DNA of 64,000 nucleotides. It comes from Comamonas kerstersii (GTDB taxonomy: Bacteria > Pseudomonadota > Gammaproteobacteria > Burkholderiales > Burkholderiaceae_C). The stretch lies in contig NZ_VZOT01000002.1 in assembly GCF_008801935.1 (NCBI RefSeq), forward strand, positions 401,662-465,661. Direction: 5' to 3'. Of the stretch, positions 27,545-35,442 are shown piece by piece. Both the position numbers and the translations under genes were made by a program. Below the pieces are notes generated by a model, which was given only the letters and a program-made list of their open reading frames with translations, did no database searches and had not been told where the DNA came from. How positions within the stretch are numbered: position 1 is the stretch's first letter; the number at the start of each line of letters is the position of its first letter.

Positions 27545-28582
27545 ATGAACGCCTCCACCTTTCAGATCACCGTTGAGCCCAGTGGCCGCCAGTTTTCTGC
27601 CTCCGGCCAAGAAACCATTCTGGCGGCTGCCATTCACGCCGGTGTAGGCCTGCCCTATGGCTGCAAAGACGGTGCCTGCGGTTCCTGCAAATGCAAAAAG
27701 CTCAGCGGCGAAGTGACGCATGAGGCTTACTCCGAGAACGCACTCAGCGAGGCGGAACTGGCCGCTGGCCTGATCCTGACCTGCCGCGCCACCGCCACCA
27801 GCGACGTGGTGCTGGAGTCGCGCCAGGTGACTGGCGCCAACGCCTTCCCCATCAAGAAAATGCCTGTGCGCGTGAATGCGCTGGAAAAACTCTCGCACGA
27901 CGTCATGCGCGTGCAGCTGCAGCTGCCTGCCCATACGGCTTTCCAGTTCCACGCTGGCCAGTATCTGGAGTTCATCCTGCGCGATGGTTCACGCCGCGCC
28001 TACTCCATGGCGACGCCCCCCCATGTGGCGGCGAACACCCCCGCCATTGAGCTGCACATTCGCCACATGCCCGGCGGCAAGTTCACCGACCATGTGTTCG
28101 GTGCCATGAAGGAAAAGGAAATCCTGCGTGCCGAAGGCCCGTTTGGCAGCTTCTTCCTGCGCGAAGACTCGGACAAGCCCATGGTCTTCCTGGCCTCAGG
28201 CACAGGCTTTGCCCCCATCAAGGCACTGCTGGAGCACATGCAGCACAAGGTCATGACCCGCCCCGTCAGCCTGTACTGGGGTGGCCGCCGCCCTGAAGAC
28301 CTGTACATGGATGCCTGGCTCAAGGAGCTGAGCACTTCCATGCCCAACCTGAGCTATGTGCCCGTGATCTCTGACGCCCTGCCCGAAGACCATTGGAGCG
28401 GTCGCACCGGCTATGTGCACCAGGCCGTGCTCGACGACTTTGCTGATCTTTCCGGCCACGAGGTCTATGCCTGCGGCGCCCCTGTCGTGGTGGACGCCGC
28501 ACGCAGCAGCTACACCAGCCAGCGCGGCCTGCCTGAGGAATGCTTCTTTGCCGATGCCTTCACCAGCGAAGCTGATAAGTAA
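27545..28582 (+). CDS. 2Fe-2S ferredoxin-NAD(P)H reductase (AscD/CDP-6-deoxy-glucoseen reductase-like)
   Basis: 345 residues from the ATG at 27545. An N-terminal plant-type ferredoxin holds Cys 40, 45, 48 and 80 (YGCKDGACGSCKC ... ILTCRA). Then comes an FAD domain (RAYSMATPP, about 151-159) and an NAD domain (FLASGTGFAPIKALLEH, about 220-236; YACGAPVVVDAARS). Such one-chain reductases pass electrons from NADH through FAD and 2Fe-2S to oxygenases or deoxysugar enzymes. With no sugar cluster nearby, a partner oxygenase elsewhere, possibly the Rieske protein at 45.6 kb, is more likely (inference). A terminator follows. Confidence 0.88.
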   Translation: MNASTFQITVEPSGRQFSASGQETILAAAIHAGVGLPYGCKDGACGSCKCKKLSGEVTHEAYSENALSEAELAAGLILTCRATATSDVVLESRQVTGANAFPIKKMPVRVNALEKLSHDVMRVQLQLPAHTAFQFHAGQYLEFILRDGSRRAYSMATPPHVAANTPAIELHIRHMPGGKFTDHVFGAMKEKEILRAEGPFGSFFLREDSDKPMVFLASGTGFAPIKALLEHMQHKVMTRPVSLYWGGRRPEDLYMDAWLKELSTSMPNLSYVPVISDALPEDHWSGRTGYVHQAVLDDFADLSGHEVYACGAPVVVDAARSSYTSQRGLPEECFFADAFTSEADK

Positions 28583-28607
28583 GAACTCACACCCACCAGA
28601 AATCAAC

Positions 28608-28630
28608 AAGGCCACAGTAGTGGCCTTTTT
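28608..28630 (+). terminator. Terminator after the ferredoxin-reductase gene
   Basis: AAGGCCAC (28608-28615), loop AGTA, GTGGCCTT (28620-28627), then a T run. Confidence 0.88.
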
Positions 28631-28829
28631 CATGTGCCCATGTAAAGCAGCCAGGAAACATTTGCTTTCATTCCCGCACGCACCACTGCAGTATTGCTTT
28701 GCGCTAGATCGCACAAAAATTGTGTAAATACACCAATCATCGAATGAGACCAGCATAGAAAGCAAAAATACATCAATAAAAATTCAAAACAAGGAAGGAC
28801 TAAACGCCTGTGCGCAAGAATCCTGCACA

Positions 28830-29807
28830 ATGTCCTACATGAATCGTCGAAACATCCTGCTGTCCTCCGTGGCGCTTGCCGCTGCCATGGTTTCTCCAAT
28901 GGCACTGGCTGAACAGCCTATTCATCTGATCGTGCCTTATGCGCCCGGTGGTCCTCTGGATGTCACTGCACGCATGCTGGCTGAACGCGTGCGCCCTACG
29001 CTGGGCACCGTGATTGTGGAAAACAAGCCCGGCGCGGGCGGCAATATTGGTGTGGACGCCATTGCCAAGTCCAAGCCTGATGGCAAAACCATTGGTCTGG
29101 CTGCTGTCGCCACCAATGCCATCAACCCCTGGCTGTACAAGAAACTGCCTTTTGACCCTGCCAAGGACTTCGTCGGCATCACACAGATGGTGACCGTGCC
29201 TAACGTGCTGGTTGTCAATGCAGCCAAGGCACAAAAGCTTGGCATCAACTCCGTCGATGATCTGGTGGCCTACGCCAAAGCCAACCCAGGCAAGCTCAGC
29301 TACGGCAGCGGCGGCAACGGCAGTGCGGGCCATCTGGCGGGCGAGATGCTCAAGCAGGGTCTGGACATTGACGTCGTGCACATCCCCTACCGCGGTGCAA
29401 GCCCTGCACAGCTGGCCCTGCTCGCTGGTGAGGTAGACTTCAACATCGACAACCTGGCCGCTGCCTCTGCCAACATTCAGTCCGGCAAGCTCAAGGCGCT
29501 GGCTGTGACCACCGCCAATGAAAGCAAGCTGCTGCCCGGCATCCCTCCGCTGTCCAACACCCTCAAGGGTTTTGCCATCGACACCTGGTGGGGTCTGATT
29601 GCACCTGCTGGCACGCCTGCCGAGGTGATTGAAACCCTGAACAAGGCTTTCACCGAAGCCCTCAAGGACCCAGAAACCCAGAAGCGTTTTGCCTCGCTGA
29701 TGGCAGAACCTGCGCCCAGCTCGGTCCAGCAGTTCAACGACTTCATGGCCGCAGAGCGCACCAAGTACGAGCCCATCGTCAAGGCCTCTGGCGCCAGCGT
29801 GGATTAA
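28830..29807 (+). CDS. Bug-family (TctC-like) tripartite tricarboxylate transporter binding protein
   Basis: 325 residues with a Sec signal (MSYMNRRNILLSSVALAAAMVSPMALA; MNRRNIL may be the true start at residue 4). The mature part has the Bug hallmarks IHLIVPYAPGGPLDVTARMLAERV and VENKPGAGGNIGVDAIAKSKPDG. Bug proteins bind carboxylates or aromatic acids in the periplasm and pass them to a TctAB-type membrane pair. No such membrane genes occur here, so this is one of the many orphan Bugs found in Burkholderiales; the ligand is unknown. Preceded by a 247-bp AT-rich gap and followed by a terminator. Confidence 0.92.
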   Translation: MSYMNRRNILLSSVALAAAMVSPMALAEQPIHLIVPYAPGGPLDVTARMLAERVRPTLGTVIVENKPGAGGNIGVDAIAKSKPDGKTIGLAAVATNAINPWLYKKLPFDPAKDFVGITQMVTVPNVLVVNAAKAQKLGINSVDDLVAYAKANPGKLSYGSGGNGSAGHLAGEMLKQGLDIDVVHIPYRGASPAQLALLAGEVDFNIDNLAAASANIQSGKLKALAVTTANESKLLPGIPPLSNTLKGFAIDTWWGLIAPAGTPAEVIETLNKAFTEALKDPETQKRFASLMAEPAPSSVQQFNDFMAAERTKYEPIVKASGASVD

Positions 29808-29832
29808 TCCTCGCCCACACGCATGCACATTC

Positions 29833-29855
29833 AGGCACCTTCGGGTGCCTTTTTT
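29833..29855 (+). terminator. Terminator after the Bug gene
   Basis: AGGCACC (29833-29839), loop TTCG, GGTGCCT (29844-29850), followed by TTTTT. Confidence 0.9.
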
Positions 29856-30030
29856 GCGCCCCTGCTGCGCAAATATCACAGCAATACACCCCAGCACCTG
29901 AAAGCCATTACGCGAACAGCCCAGTAATAACCTGAGGCCAGACACACTTTTGCAGTCTGCGTTACAAAGTGCCACGACAAAAGCAACTGCCTGCGATGCA
30001 GTTTTTAACGACGTTAGGGAGGAGACGCCC

Positions 30031-30636
30031 ATGCGAAAAATCCGTTATGGCTATCAGCTGCACATCCAGCTGTGTGCCACCAAACCTGCCGTGTGGCGAC
30101 GCTTACTCGTCGCCGAAACCACCACTCTGGCACAGCTGCACCAGATCATCCAGGCCGCCATGGGCTGGGAAAACCGGCATCTGTACATGTTTGAAATTGC
30201 GGGACAGCGCTACGGCATCCCCGATGCAGACTGGCCCGATGACCCGACCATGGATGCGCACCGCTACACCATCGGCCAGCTGCTGAGGCACCAGGCACTG
30301 AGCATTCGCTACCTCTACGACTTTGGTGACGAATGGCTGCACCGCATCAAGATGGAAGCCTGTGTACCTCTGGGTGACAGCACACAGGCACATGAACACC
30401 CCCTCCCCCAATGCCTGGCCGGGCGCAATGCCTGCCCCCCCGAAGACTGCGGCGGCCCCATCGGTTTTACTGAACTGATTCAAGCCCCAGCAGACGACGA
30501 TCCCCCCCCTCACGCCAGCACTTTCACCCCCAGACACTTTGACCTGCATGCCGCGCAGCAGCGCGTCAAGGCCTTGCAGCCAGAGCAGCCACGGCGATCA
30601 TCTGCCAAGCCCCGCCCCGTATTGCTGGCAGCCTGA
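30031..30636 (+). CDS. Plasmid pRiA4b ORF-3 family protein
   Basis: 201 residues from the ATG at 30031, with AGGGAGGAG upstream. YQLHIQLCATKPAVWRRLLVAETTTLAQLHQIIQAAMGWENRHLYMFEIAGQRYG and ALSIRYLYDFGDEWLHRIKME are the PRiA4_ORF3 fold (PF07929), which also occurs in IS1096 accessory proteins; function unknown. CLAGRNACPPEDCGG carries a possible metal site. It is alone, behind the Bug gene terminator. It may be a relic of mobile DNA or a stand-alone nucleic-acid-related protein; I cannot tell. Confidence 0.83.
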   Translation: MRKIRYGYQLHIQLCATKPAVWRRLLVAETTTLAQLHQIIQAAMGWENRHLYMFEIAGQRYGIPDADWPDDPTMDAHRYTIGQLLRHQALSIRYLYDFGDEWLHRIKMEACVPLGDSTQAHEHPLPQCLAGRNACPPEDCGGPIGFTELIQAPADDDPPPHASTFTPRHFDLHAAQQRVKALQPEQPRRSSAKPRPVLLAA

Positions 30637-30958
30637 AAACTTCAAATAAATGAGCACTCAGCGCTTGATTTGCAAGATTTTTGCTTTTAAAACATAGCGA
30701 TTTTCTTGAGAATCAAGCGCAAGATGCTCATTTATTGAGAGTATTCAAACCACGCCTCCGCAGCCATGTGCTGCTGGTTTTGATCGTTATCAGGTGTCAA
30801 CGCAAAATCACCTTGATAGCTGTATGCAATTTCCAAATTTCACAAAAGTCTGAAGTTTCAAGCTCACAATATCGTCGACTGGACAGTTAGACCTATTCCA
30901 AGCTTGAAGCTGCCCGGCATTTCTTACTTCGCAAAGATTCATTCGGAAGGATTGCGCT
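30637..30958 (+). promoter_or_regulatory. Intergenic region with repeat and FNR/ANR-like site before azurin
   Basis: A 322-bp gap with no gene. The first part (30645-30736) is palindromic repeat copy 5. At 30780-30793 lies TTGATCGTTATCAG, differing from the FNR/ANR consensus (TTGAT-N4-ATCAA) at the last base. Its centre is 172 bp before the azurin ATG, so a transcription start near 30828 would give a long leader. The remainder up to the GGAAGG before azurin shows nothing else. Confidence 0.45.
30645..30736. repeat. Palindromic intergenic repeat, copy 5
   Basis: AATAAATGAGCA (30645-30656) pairs with TGCTCATTTATT (30725-30736), and GCGCTTGATT (30661-30670) with AATCAAGCGC (30711-30720). The four bases between the two stem parts are unpaired. 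The outermost arm differs from the other copies, as does the interior. Confidence 0.8.
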
Positions 30959-31414
30959 ATGAAAAAAACTCTGACGACTCTCGCTCTGTTGGCTGCCGGT
31001 GGCATTGCTGCTCCTGCAATGGCTGCTGACTGCGCTATCACCGTTGAAGGCAACGACCAGATGCAATTCAATGTGAAGAACATTGAAGTGCCCAAGTCCT
31101 GCAAGACCTACACCATCACGCTGAACCACGTCGGCAAGATGCCCAAGTCCTCCATGGGCCACAACATTGTGCTGACCGCTACCGCCGACGCTACTGCTGT
31201 TGCTGCTGACGGCATGAAGGCTGGCGCTGCTGCTGACTATGTGAAGGCAGGCGACACCCGCGTGCTGGCTCACACCAAGGTGATCGGTGGCGGTGAAAGC
31301 ACTTCCGTGACCTTTGACGTGTCCAAACTCAAGGCTGGCACTGACTACACCTACTTCTGCTCCTTCCCCGGCCACTCCTTCATCATGAAGGGCAGCCTGA
31401 AGCTGGGCGCTTAA
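30959..31414 (+). CDS. azu: Azurin (blue copper protein)
   Basis: 151 residues, signal [22 protein letters not shown], mature part beginning [11 protein letters not shown]. The copper ligands are visible: His 68 (GHNI), Cys 134 and His 139 (CSFPGH) and Met 143 (FIMKG); Cys 25 and Cys 48 form the usual disulfide. Periplasmic type I copper protein, moving electrons between cytochromes and enzymes such as nitrite reductase or amine dehydrogenases. It is a single-gene unit with a GGAAGG ribosome binding site and a terminator; no partner enzyme is encoded nearby. A possible FNR/ANR site lies upstream. Confidence 0.97.
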   Translation: MKKTLTTLALLAAGGIAAPAMAADCAITVEGNDQMQFNVKNIEVPKSCKTYTITLNHVGKMPKSSMGHNIVLTATADATAVAADGMKAGAAADYVKAGDTRVLAHTKVIGGGESTSVTFDVSKLKAGTDYTYFCSFPGHSFIMKGSLKLGA

Positions 31415-31455
31415 ATCCTCCCCTGAAATGCCGCTGCATGCGGCTTTCACCCCTG

Positions 31456-31485
31456 AGCCCCGAGCCTTGCGCCGGGGCTTTTTTT
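31456..31485 (+). terminator. Terminator after azurin
   Basis: AGCCCCG (31456-31462) pairs with CGGGGCT (31473-31479), then T6. Confidence 0.88.
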
Positions 31486-31575
31486 GCGGGCCTGATCGCC
31501 ATACCCTACGACTCTCAGGCATTTGCCAGAGCACGCAAAATGCACCTTTTTTGATAGCAAGAAACTCACAGCATC

Positions 31576-31929
31576 ATGAGTCAGCAAAGCTTTGAAGTTG
31601 CATTTTTCACCATTGGTGAACTCGAAGGTCTGAGCGGTGACGAAGTCACCCGTACAGCCCATATCGACATCCCCGCTGAATGCCTGCAGGTGGCAGCCTC
31701 CTTGCAGTCGGCACGCCAGTGGCTCAACGAGCAGCACAGCGACATCGACATGGAATGTGCGGCCGAGCTGCCCCTGCGTGGCTACTTCTCGTTCAAGTCT
31801 GAACAGGGCAGCGAAGGCTTTAACGCAGAAAGCGCCCAGCTCGTAGCACTGGACGAAGGCTTTGTCGTGCGCGCCGCTCTGGACAACGGCGTGTGCGTGG
31901 AAAGCGATCTGCTGGCCCTGGCCATCTGA
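31576..31929 (+). CDS. Small acidic hypothetical protein, 117 residues
   Basis: Starts MSQQSFEVAFFTIGELEGLSGDE; rich in Glu/Asp with no signal peptide or membrane segment, so a cytoplasmic protein. I do not recognise the family. Predicted alternation of short strands (VAFFTIGEL, GYFSFKS, VALDEGFVVRAAL, GVCVESDLLALAI) suggests a compact alpha/beta fold. It has its own terminator and lies between azurin and the hemolysin-III-like gene; both neighbours have separate termination, so no operon link is implied. Confidence 0.6.
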   Translation: MSQQSFEVAFFTIGELEGLSGDEVTRTAHIDIPAECLQVAASLQSARQWLNEQHSDIDMECAAELPLRGYFSFKSEQGSEGFNAESAQLVALDEGFVVRAALDNGVCVESDLLALAI

Positions 31930-31979
31930 TTGCCGCGCCTGAGGACGGGTCCTGAGCCGGTTCCTCCACATCAGCAAAC

Positions 31980-32003
31980 AGCCCACATCACGTGGGCTTT
32001 TTT
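31980..32003 (+). terminator. Terminator after the acidic hypothetical gene
   Basis: AGCCCAC (31980-31986) pairs with GTGGGCT (31992-31998), then TTTTT. It precedes the hemolysin-III-like gene by about 100 bp. Confidence 0.85.
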
Positions 32004-32106
32004 GATGGCCAGTCCCTCTGATACAGTCCATGCATCATGGACTGACAGAGGCGCTGGCCGTGATCTGGCCTGCCCGCCTCCAGCAACTTTTCCCCATGGG
32101 GCTGCC

Positions 32107-32742
32107 ATGTATCACGGAGAACGTTTCAATGCCTGGACGCATCTGGTCGGCGTCCTGTTTGCGCTCACAGGTGCTACCTGGCTGATCGTCTATGCCAGCC
32201 TGTACACGGACGCGCAGGCCATCACCAGCGTCTGTATCTACGGCGCAGCCATGGTGCTGCTGTACGCCGTCTCCACCCTCTATCACAGCGTCCGCGGGCG
32301 GGCCAAGCGCATTCTGCAAAAGTGCGACCATCTGAGCATCTATCTGATGATTGCTGGCAGCTATACGCCGTTTTGCCTCATCAGCCTGCGCGCCCCCTGG
32401 GGCTGGAGCCTGTTTGGCGTGGTCTGGGGGCTGGCCCTCATCGGCATCGTGCAGGAGCTGTGGCAGCGCAGCGAAACACGGCTGCTGTCACTGGTGATTT
32501 ACGCCGTCATGGGCTGGGCCGTGATCGTTGCCACTGGCCCGCTGATACAGGCGCTGGGCTCCACAGGCTTTGCCTGGCTGGCTGCAGGCGGCCTGTTCTA
32601 CACAGCAGGCATTGGCTTTTTCGTGTTTGACCATGTGCGCCACTTTCACGGCATCTGGCACCTGTTCGTGATTGCAGGCAGCCTGATGCACTACATCGCC
32701 ATCATTGGCTACGTGCTGCCTGCTGCTGCCGCTGCGGCCTGA
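32107..32742 (+). CDS. Hemolysin III / PAQR family membrane protein (YqfA-like)
   Basis: 211 residues from the ATG at 32107 (MYHGERFNAWTHLVGVLFAL). Seven hydrophobic helices and the conserved E.FN..SH-like start, then ...TLYHSVRG, ...CDHLSIYLMIAGSYTPF and FHGIWHLFVIAGSLMHY identify the PAQR/HlyIII family, with His and Asp positions that bind zinc in related proteins. Bacterial members are inner-membrane proteins of unclear function; hemolysis is not implied. Longer upstream starts at 31930 or 32005 give non-family sequence. Confidence 0.85.
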   Translation: MYHGERFNAWTHLVGVLFALTGATWLIVYASLYTDAQAITSVCIYGAAMVLLYAVSTLYHSVRGRAKRILQKCDHLSIYLMIAGSYTPFCLISLRAPWGWSLFGVVWGLALIGIVQELWQRSETRLLSLVIYAVMGWAVIVATGPLIQALGSTGFAWLAAGGLFYTAGIGFFVFDHVRHFHGIWHLFVIAGSLMHYIAIIGYVLPAAAAAA

Positions 32743-32812
32743 ACCTGCCCAGCAACTCCTGAAAAGCTGTATCGATTTGCGATACATTTTTTAACTTTTC
32801 AAGGAGTCAGCA

Positions 32813-33467
32813 TTGTCCATTCGTACCCTCTCCATCCTCGCCCTGGCTACTTCTCTGGCCCTGGGAGGATGTGCCACCATGACCGAAACCCAGCGCAATG
32901 CCATGATTGGCACTGGCGTAGGTGCCATTGCAGGCGCAGGCCTGGCCAAGGCCACAGGCAACAGGCAACAAGGCTGGCAAGGGCGCGCTGATTGGTGCAG
33001 TGGTCGGCGGCGTGGGCACGTACATCTGGTCAGCCAATATGGAGCGCCAGCGCAAGGAGCTGGAAGCCGCCACACGCGGCACGGGCGTTACCGTCAGTCG
33101 CACGCCAGACAACCAGCTCAAGCTGGCCATTCCCACGGATGTGTCCTTTGACACCAACAGCGCCTACATCAAGAGCCAGTTCCGCCCCGTGCTCAACCAG
33201 TTTGCGGACAGCCTCAAGCGCTACCCCCAGACGCATGTCGTCATCATCGGCCACACGGACAGCACAGGTGGTGCCCGCATCAACGATCCGCTCTCCGTCA
33301 GGCGCGCCAATGCCACCCGCGACTACATCTTCAGCCGTGGCGTAGCAGGTCCACGCATCCAGACCGAAGGCCGTGGTGCACGTGAACCCATTGCCTCCAA
33401 CGACAGTGCATGGGGCCGCTCCAAGAATCGTCGCGTGGAAATCTACGTGGCTGAGCAAGGGCGATAA
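32813..33467 (+). pseudogene. OmpA-family lipoprotein gene interrupted by a 7-bp tandem duplication
   Basis: A TTG start at 32813 with AAGGAG upstream opens a lipoprotein signal (MSIRTLSILALATSLALGGCATM, Cys 20). After ATGN the frame breaks. The bases AGGCAAC occur twice in a row (32956-32962 and 32963-32969); removing one copy restores ...KATGNKAGKGALIGAVVGGVGTYIW... and the OmpA-like domain (VSFDTNSAYIKSQFRPVLNQFADSLKRYPQTHVVIIGHTDSTGGARINDPLSVRRANATRDYIFS), giving about 215 residues. The family (YiaD-like) anchors the outer membrane to peptidoglycan. The single 7-bp event could be a reversible off-state or a recent loss. Confidence 0.82.
32956..32969 (+). repeat. 7-bp tandem duplication AGGCAAC x2
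   Basis: Two consecutive AGGCAAC units inside the lipoprotein gene shift the frame by one base. One unit gives a continuous OmpA-like reading frame. Confidence 0.85.
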
Positions 33468-33582
33468 GTCAGACGTGCATTCGCACCCGCAGCCTGCAGA
33501 AGGCTGACATGGTCATCCAAGACTTGCCGTAGCGCGTCTGCTCTGCCCACAATGCACGGTTGATTTACAGGAGAGGTTTTCC

Positions 33583-34341
33583 ATGATCGTTCTCATTACA
33601 GGTGCATCCGCAGGTTTTGGTGCCGCCATGGCACGCAGCTTTGTCCAGTCTGGTCACCAGGTGATTGCCACGGCACGTCGCAAGAGCAAGCTGGATGCCT
33701 TGGCCGCAGAACTGGGTGAACGCCTGCTGCCCGTCGAACTGGACGTGACCGACCGTGCTGCCGTGCAGTCCCTGCCCGCACAGCTGCCTGCTGGTTTTGC
33801 GCAGGTGGACGTACTGGTCAACAACGCCGGGCTGGCCCTGGGCCTGGAGCCAGCCCATCAGGCCAATCTGGACGACTGGGACACCATGATCGACACCAAC
33901 TGCAAGGGGCTGGTCTCCATGACCCGCGCCTTCCTGCCCGGCATGGTGCAGCGCCAGCGCGGTCATGTGATCAACCTGGGCTCCATCGCCGGCAACTGGC
34001 CCTATGCCGGTGGCAATGTCTACGGTGCCACCAAGGCCTTTGTGCAGCAGTTCAGCCGTAACCTGCGCGCCGATCTGCTGGGCACGCCTGTGCGCGTGAC
34101 CAATGTGGAACCCGGCCTGTGCGGCGGCACCGAGTTCTCCAATGTGCGCTTTGCCGGTGACGATGAAAAGGCTGCCAAGGTCTACGAAGGCGTGCAGTAC
34201 CTCACGCCCGAAGACATTGCCAGCACCGTGCTGTGGATTGCGCAGACGCCTTCGCACATGAACGTCAATGCCATCGAAATCATGCCTGTGCAGCAAAGCT
34301 TTGCGGGCCTGAGCGTGCACCGCGGCCCCTTCAAATCCTGA
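33583..34341 (+). CDS. Short-chain dehydrogenase (YdfG-like 3-hydroxy acid/malonic semialdehyde reductase type)
   Basis: 252 residues. NAD(P) site TGASAGFGAAMARSF (6-20), NNAG (about 85-88), active-site Ser in GSIAGNWPY and Tyr/Lys in YGATK (about 148-152). VNAIEIMPVQQSFAGLSVHR near the end is typical of the YdfG group, NADP-dependent enzymes acting on serine, 3-hydroxy acids and malonic semialdehyde. Substrate assignment rests on similarity only. It is followed by a convergent DMT transporter gene, with a hairpin (CCGCAGC 34366-34372 and GCTGCGG 34380-34386) between them. Confidence 0.88.
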   Translation: MIVLITGASAGFGAAMARSFVQSGHQVIATARRKSKLDALAAELGERLLPVELDVTDRAAVQSLPAQLPAGFAQVDVLVNNAGLALGLEPAHQANLDDWDTMIDTNCKGLVSMTRAFLPGMVQRQRGHVINLGSIAGNWPYAGGNVYGATKAFVQQFSRNLRADLLGTPVRVTNVEPGLCGGTEFSNVRFAGDDEKAAKVYEGVQYLTPEDIASTVLWIAQTPSHMNVNAIEIMPVQQSFAGLSVHRGPFKS

Positions 34342-34407
34342 AAAAGCACACCTGCACGAGCTACGCCGCAGCACAGCACGCTGCGGTGCAGCCCCCATCT
34401 TGCGGGC

Positions 34408-35319
34408 TTATCTGCGTGCCCAGCGGCTGCCAAACTGGTTGACTGCCATGCCCAGCAGTACACCCAGCGTGCCTGCCCACTGCTGGGCATTGGGCAGCTC
34501 CCCCAGCAGTGCAATGGCCGCTATCAGCCCGACCACAGGCACCAGCAGTGACAGCGGTGCCACGGTGCTGGTCGGGTAGCGTTGCAGCAACCGCGTCCAC
34601 AACCCATACCCCACCAGCGTAGACAGCAAGGCCAGATAGCCCACCGCCGCCCAGCCCTGCCAGTCCATGGCCTGCACCTGCGCCAGCATATGGGCAACGC
34701 CACCTTCCAGCCAGGCGGAAAGCAGCAACAACGGCACGATGGGGAAAAGGCTGGTCCACACCAGAAAAGGAATGGGCTCGTAACTGCCAAAGCTAGCGGC
34801 ATGGCGCGTAATCAGATTGGCGCTCGCCCACATGGCTGCAGCACCCACGGTGCAGAGAAAGCCCATCAGCGTCATCTGCGCAGGGCCCTCACCATGCGCA
34901 CTGCCGATCACAACCAACCCCGCCGTGGCGACACACAGCCCCGCCCACTGCCAGCTGCGCGGGCGCTCCCGCATCAGCACGGCCGCCAGCAGCAGGCTCA
35001 CAAAGGCCTGGGTTTGCAGCACGACAGAGGCCATGCCTGCTGGCATGCCCAGCTGCATGCCCACAAACAGCAGACCAAATTGCCCCACGCCCTGCACCAG
35101 CCCATAGGCAGCCAGCCAGCGCCATGGCAGATTCTTTGGCGGGCGAATGAACAGCAGGAACGGCAATGATGCCGCCGCAAAGCGCAGAGCACACAGCAGC
35201 AGGGGCGAGACCTGCTGCAAGCCCCACTTCATGACCACAAAGTTCACGCCCCAGATCACGATCACGACCAGCGCCAAGATCCAGTCTGCCCCACTCAAAC
35301 CCTTGCTGTTGTTATGCAT
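34408..35319 (-). CDS. DMT-family transporter (EamA, O-acetylserine/cysteine exporter-like)
   Basis: 303 residues from 35319 (MHNNSKGLSGADWILALVVIVIWGVNFVVMKWGL); a start at 35346 adds nine residues. Ten membrane helices form two EamA repeats (about 12-140 and 150-285); IWGVNFVVMKWGL and AAMWASANLITRH are family hallmarks. Likely an exporter of amino acids or metabolites; no substrate is evident. It is convergent with the short-chain dehydrogenase. Confidence 0.87.
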   Translation of the reverse strand: MHNNSKGLSGADWILALVVIVIWGVNFVVMKWGLQQVSPLLLCALRFAAASLPFLLFIRPPKNLPWRWLAAYGLVQGVGQFGLLFVGMQLGMPAGMASVVLQTQAFVSLLLAAVLMRERPRSWQWAGLCVATAGLVVIGSAHGEGPAQMTLMGFLCTVGAAAMWASANLITRHAASFGSYEPIPFLVWTSLFPIVPLLLLSAWLEGGVAHMLAQVQAMDWQGWAAVGYLALLSTLVGYGLWTRLLQRYPTSTVAPLSLLVPVVGLIAAIALLGELPNAQQWAGTLGVLLGMAVNQFGSRWARR

Positions 35320-35385
35320 GTTTTTGACCTCTAGCGCTTGCTGCACCTGCGCTGGCAGCTATCAATACTTCTGATGCCAGGCGCG

Positions 35386-35416
35386 TAAAAAAGGCATGCT
35401 GGGTGCAGCATGCCTT
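35386..35416 (-). terminator. Terminator after pmbA
   Basis: AAGGCATGCT (35391-35400) pairs perfectly with AGCATGCCTT (35407-35416). On the minus strand a T run follows (A run at 35386-35390 on the plus strand). A degenerate arm of the palindromic repeat (AGCGCTTG, CAGCGC... at 35330-35363) lies next to it. Confidence 0.85.
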
Positions 35417-35442
35417 GGATTCATGACAACAGTCGCAGCGCT

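Noticed and set aside
34366..34386. CCGCAGC/GCTGCGG hairpin after the short-chain dehydrogenase gene as a terminator
   Set aside because: No T run follows; kept only as a remark under the gene.
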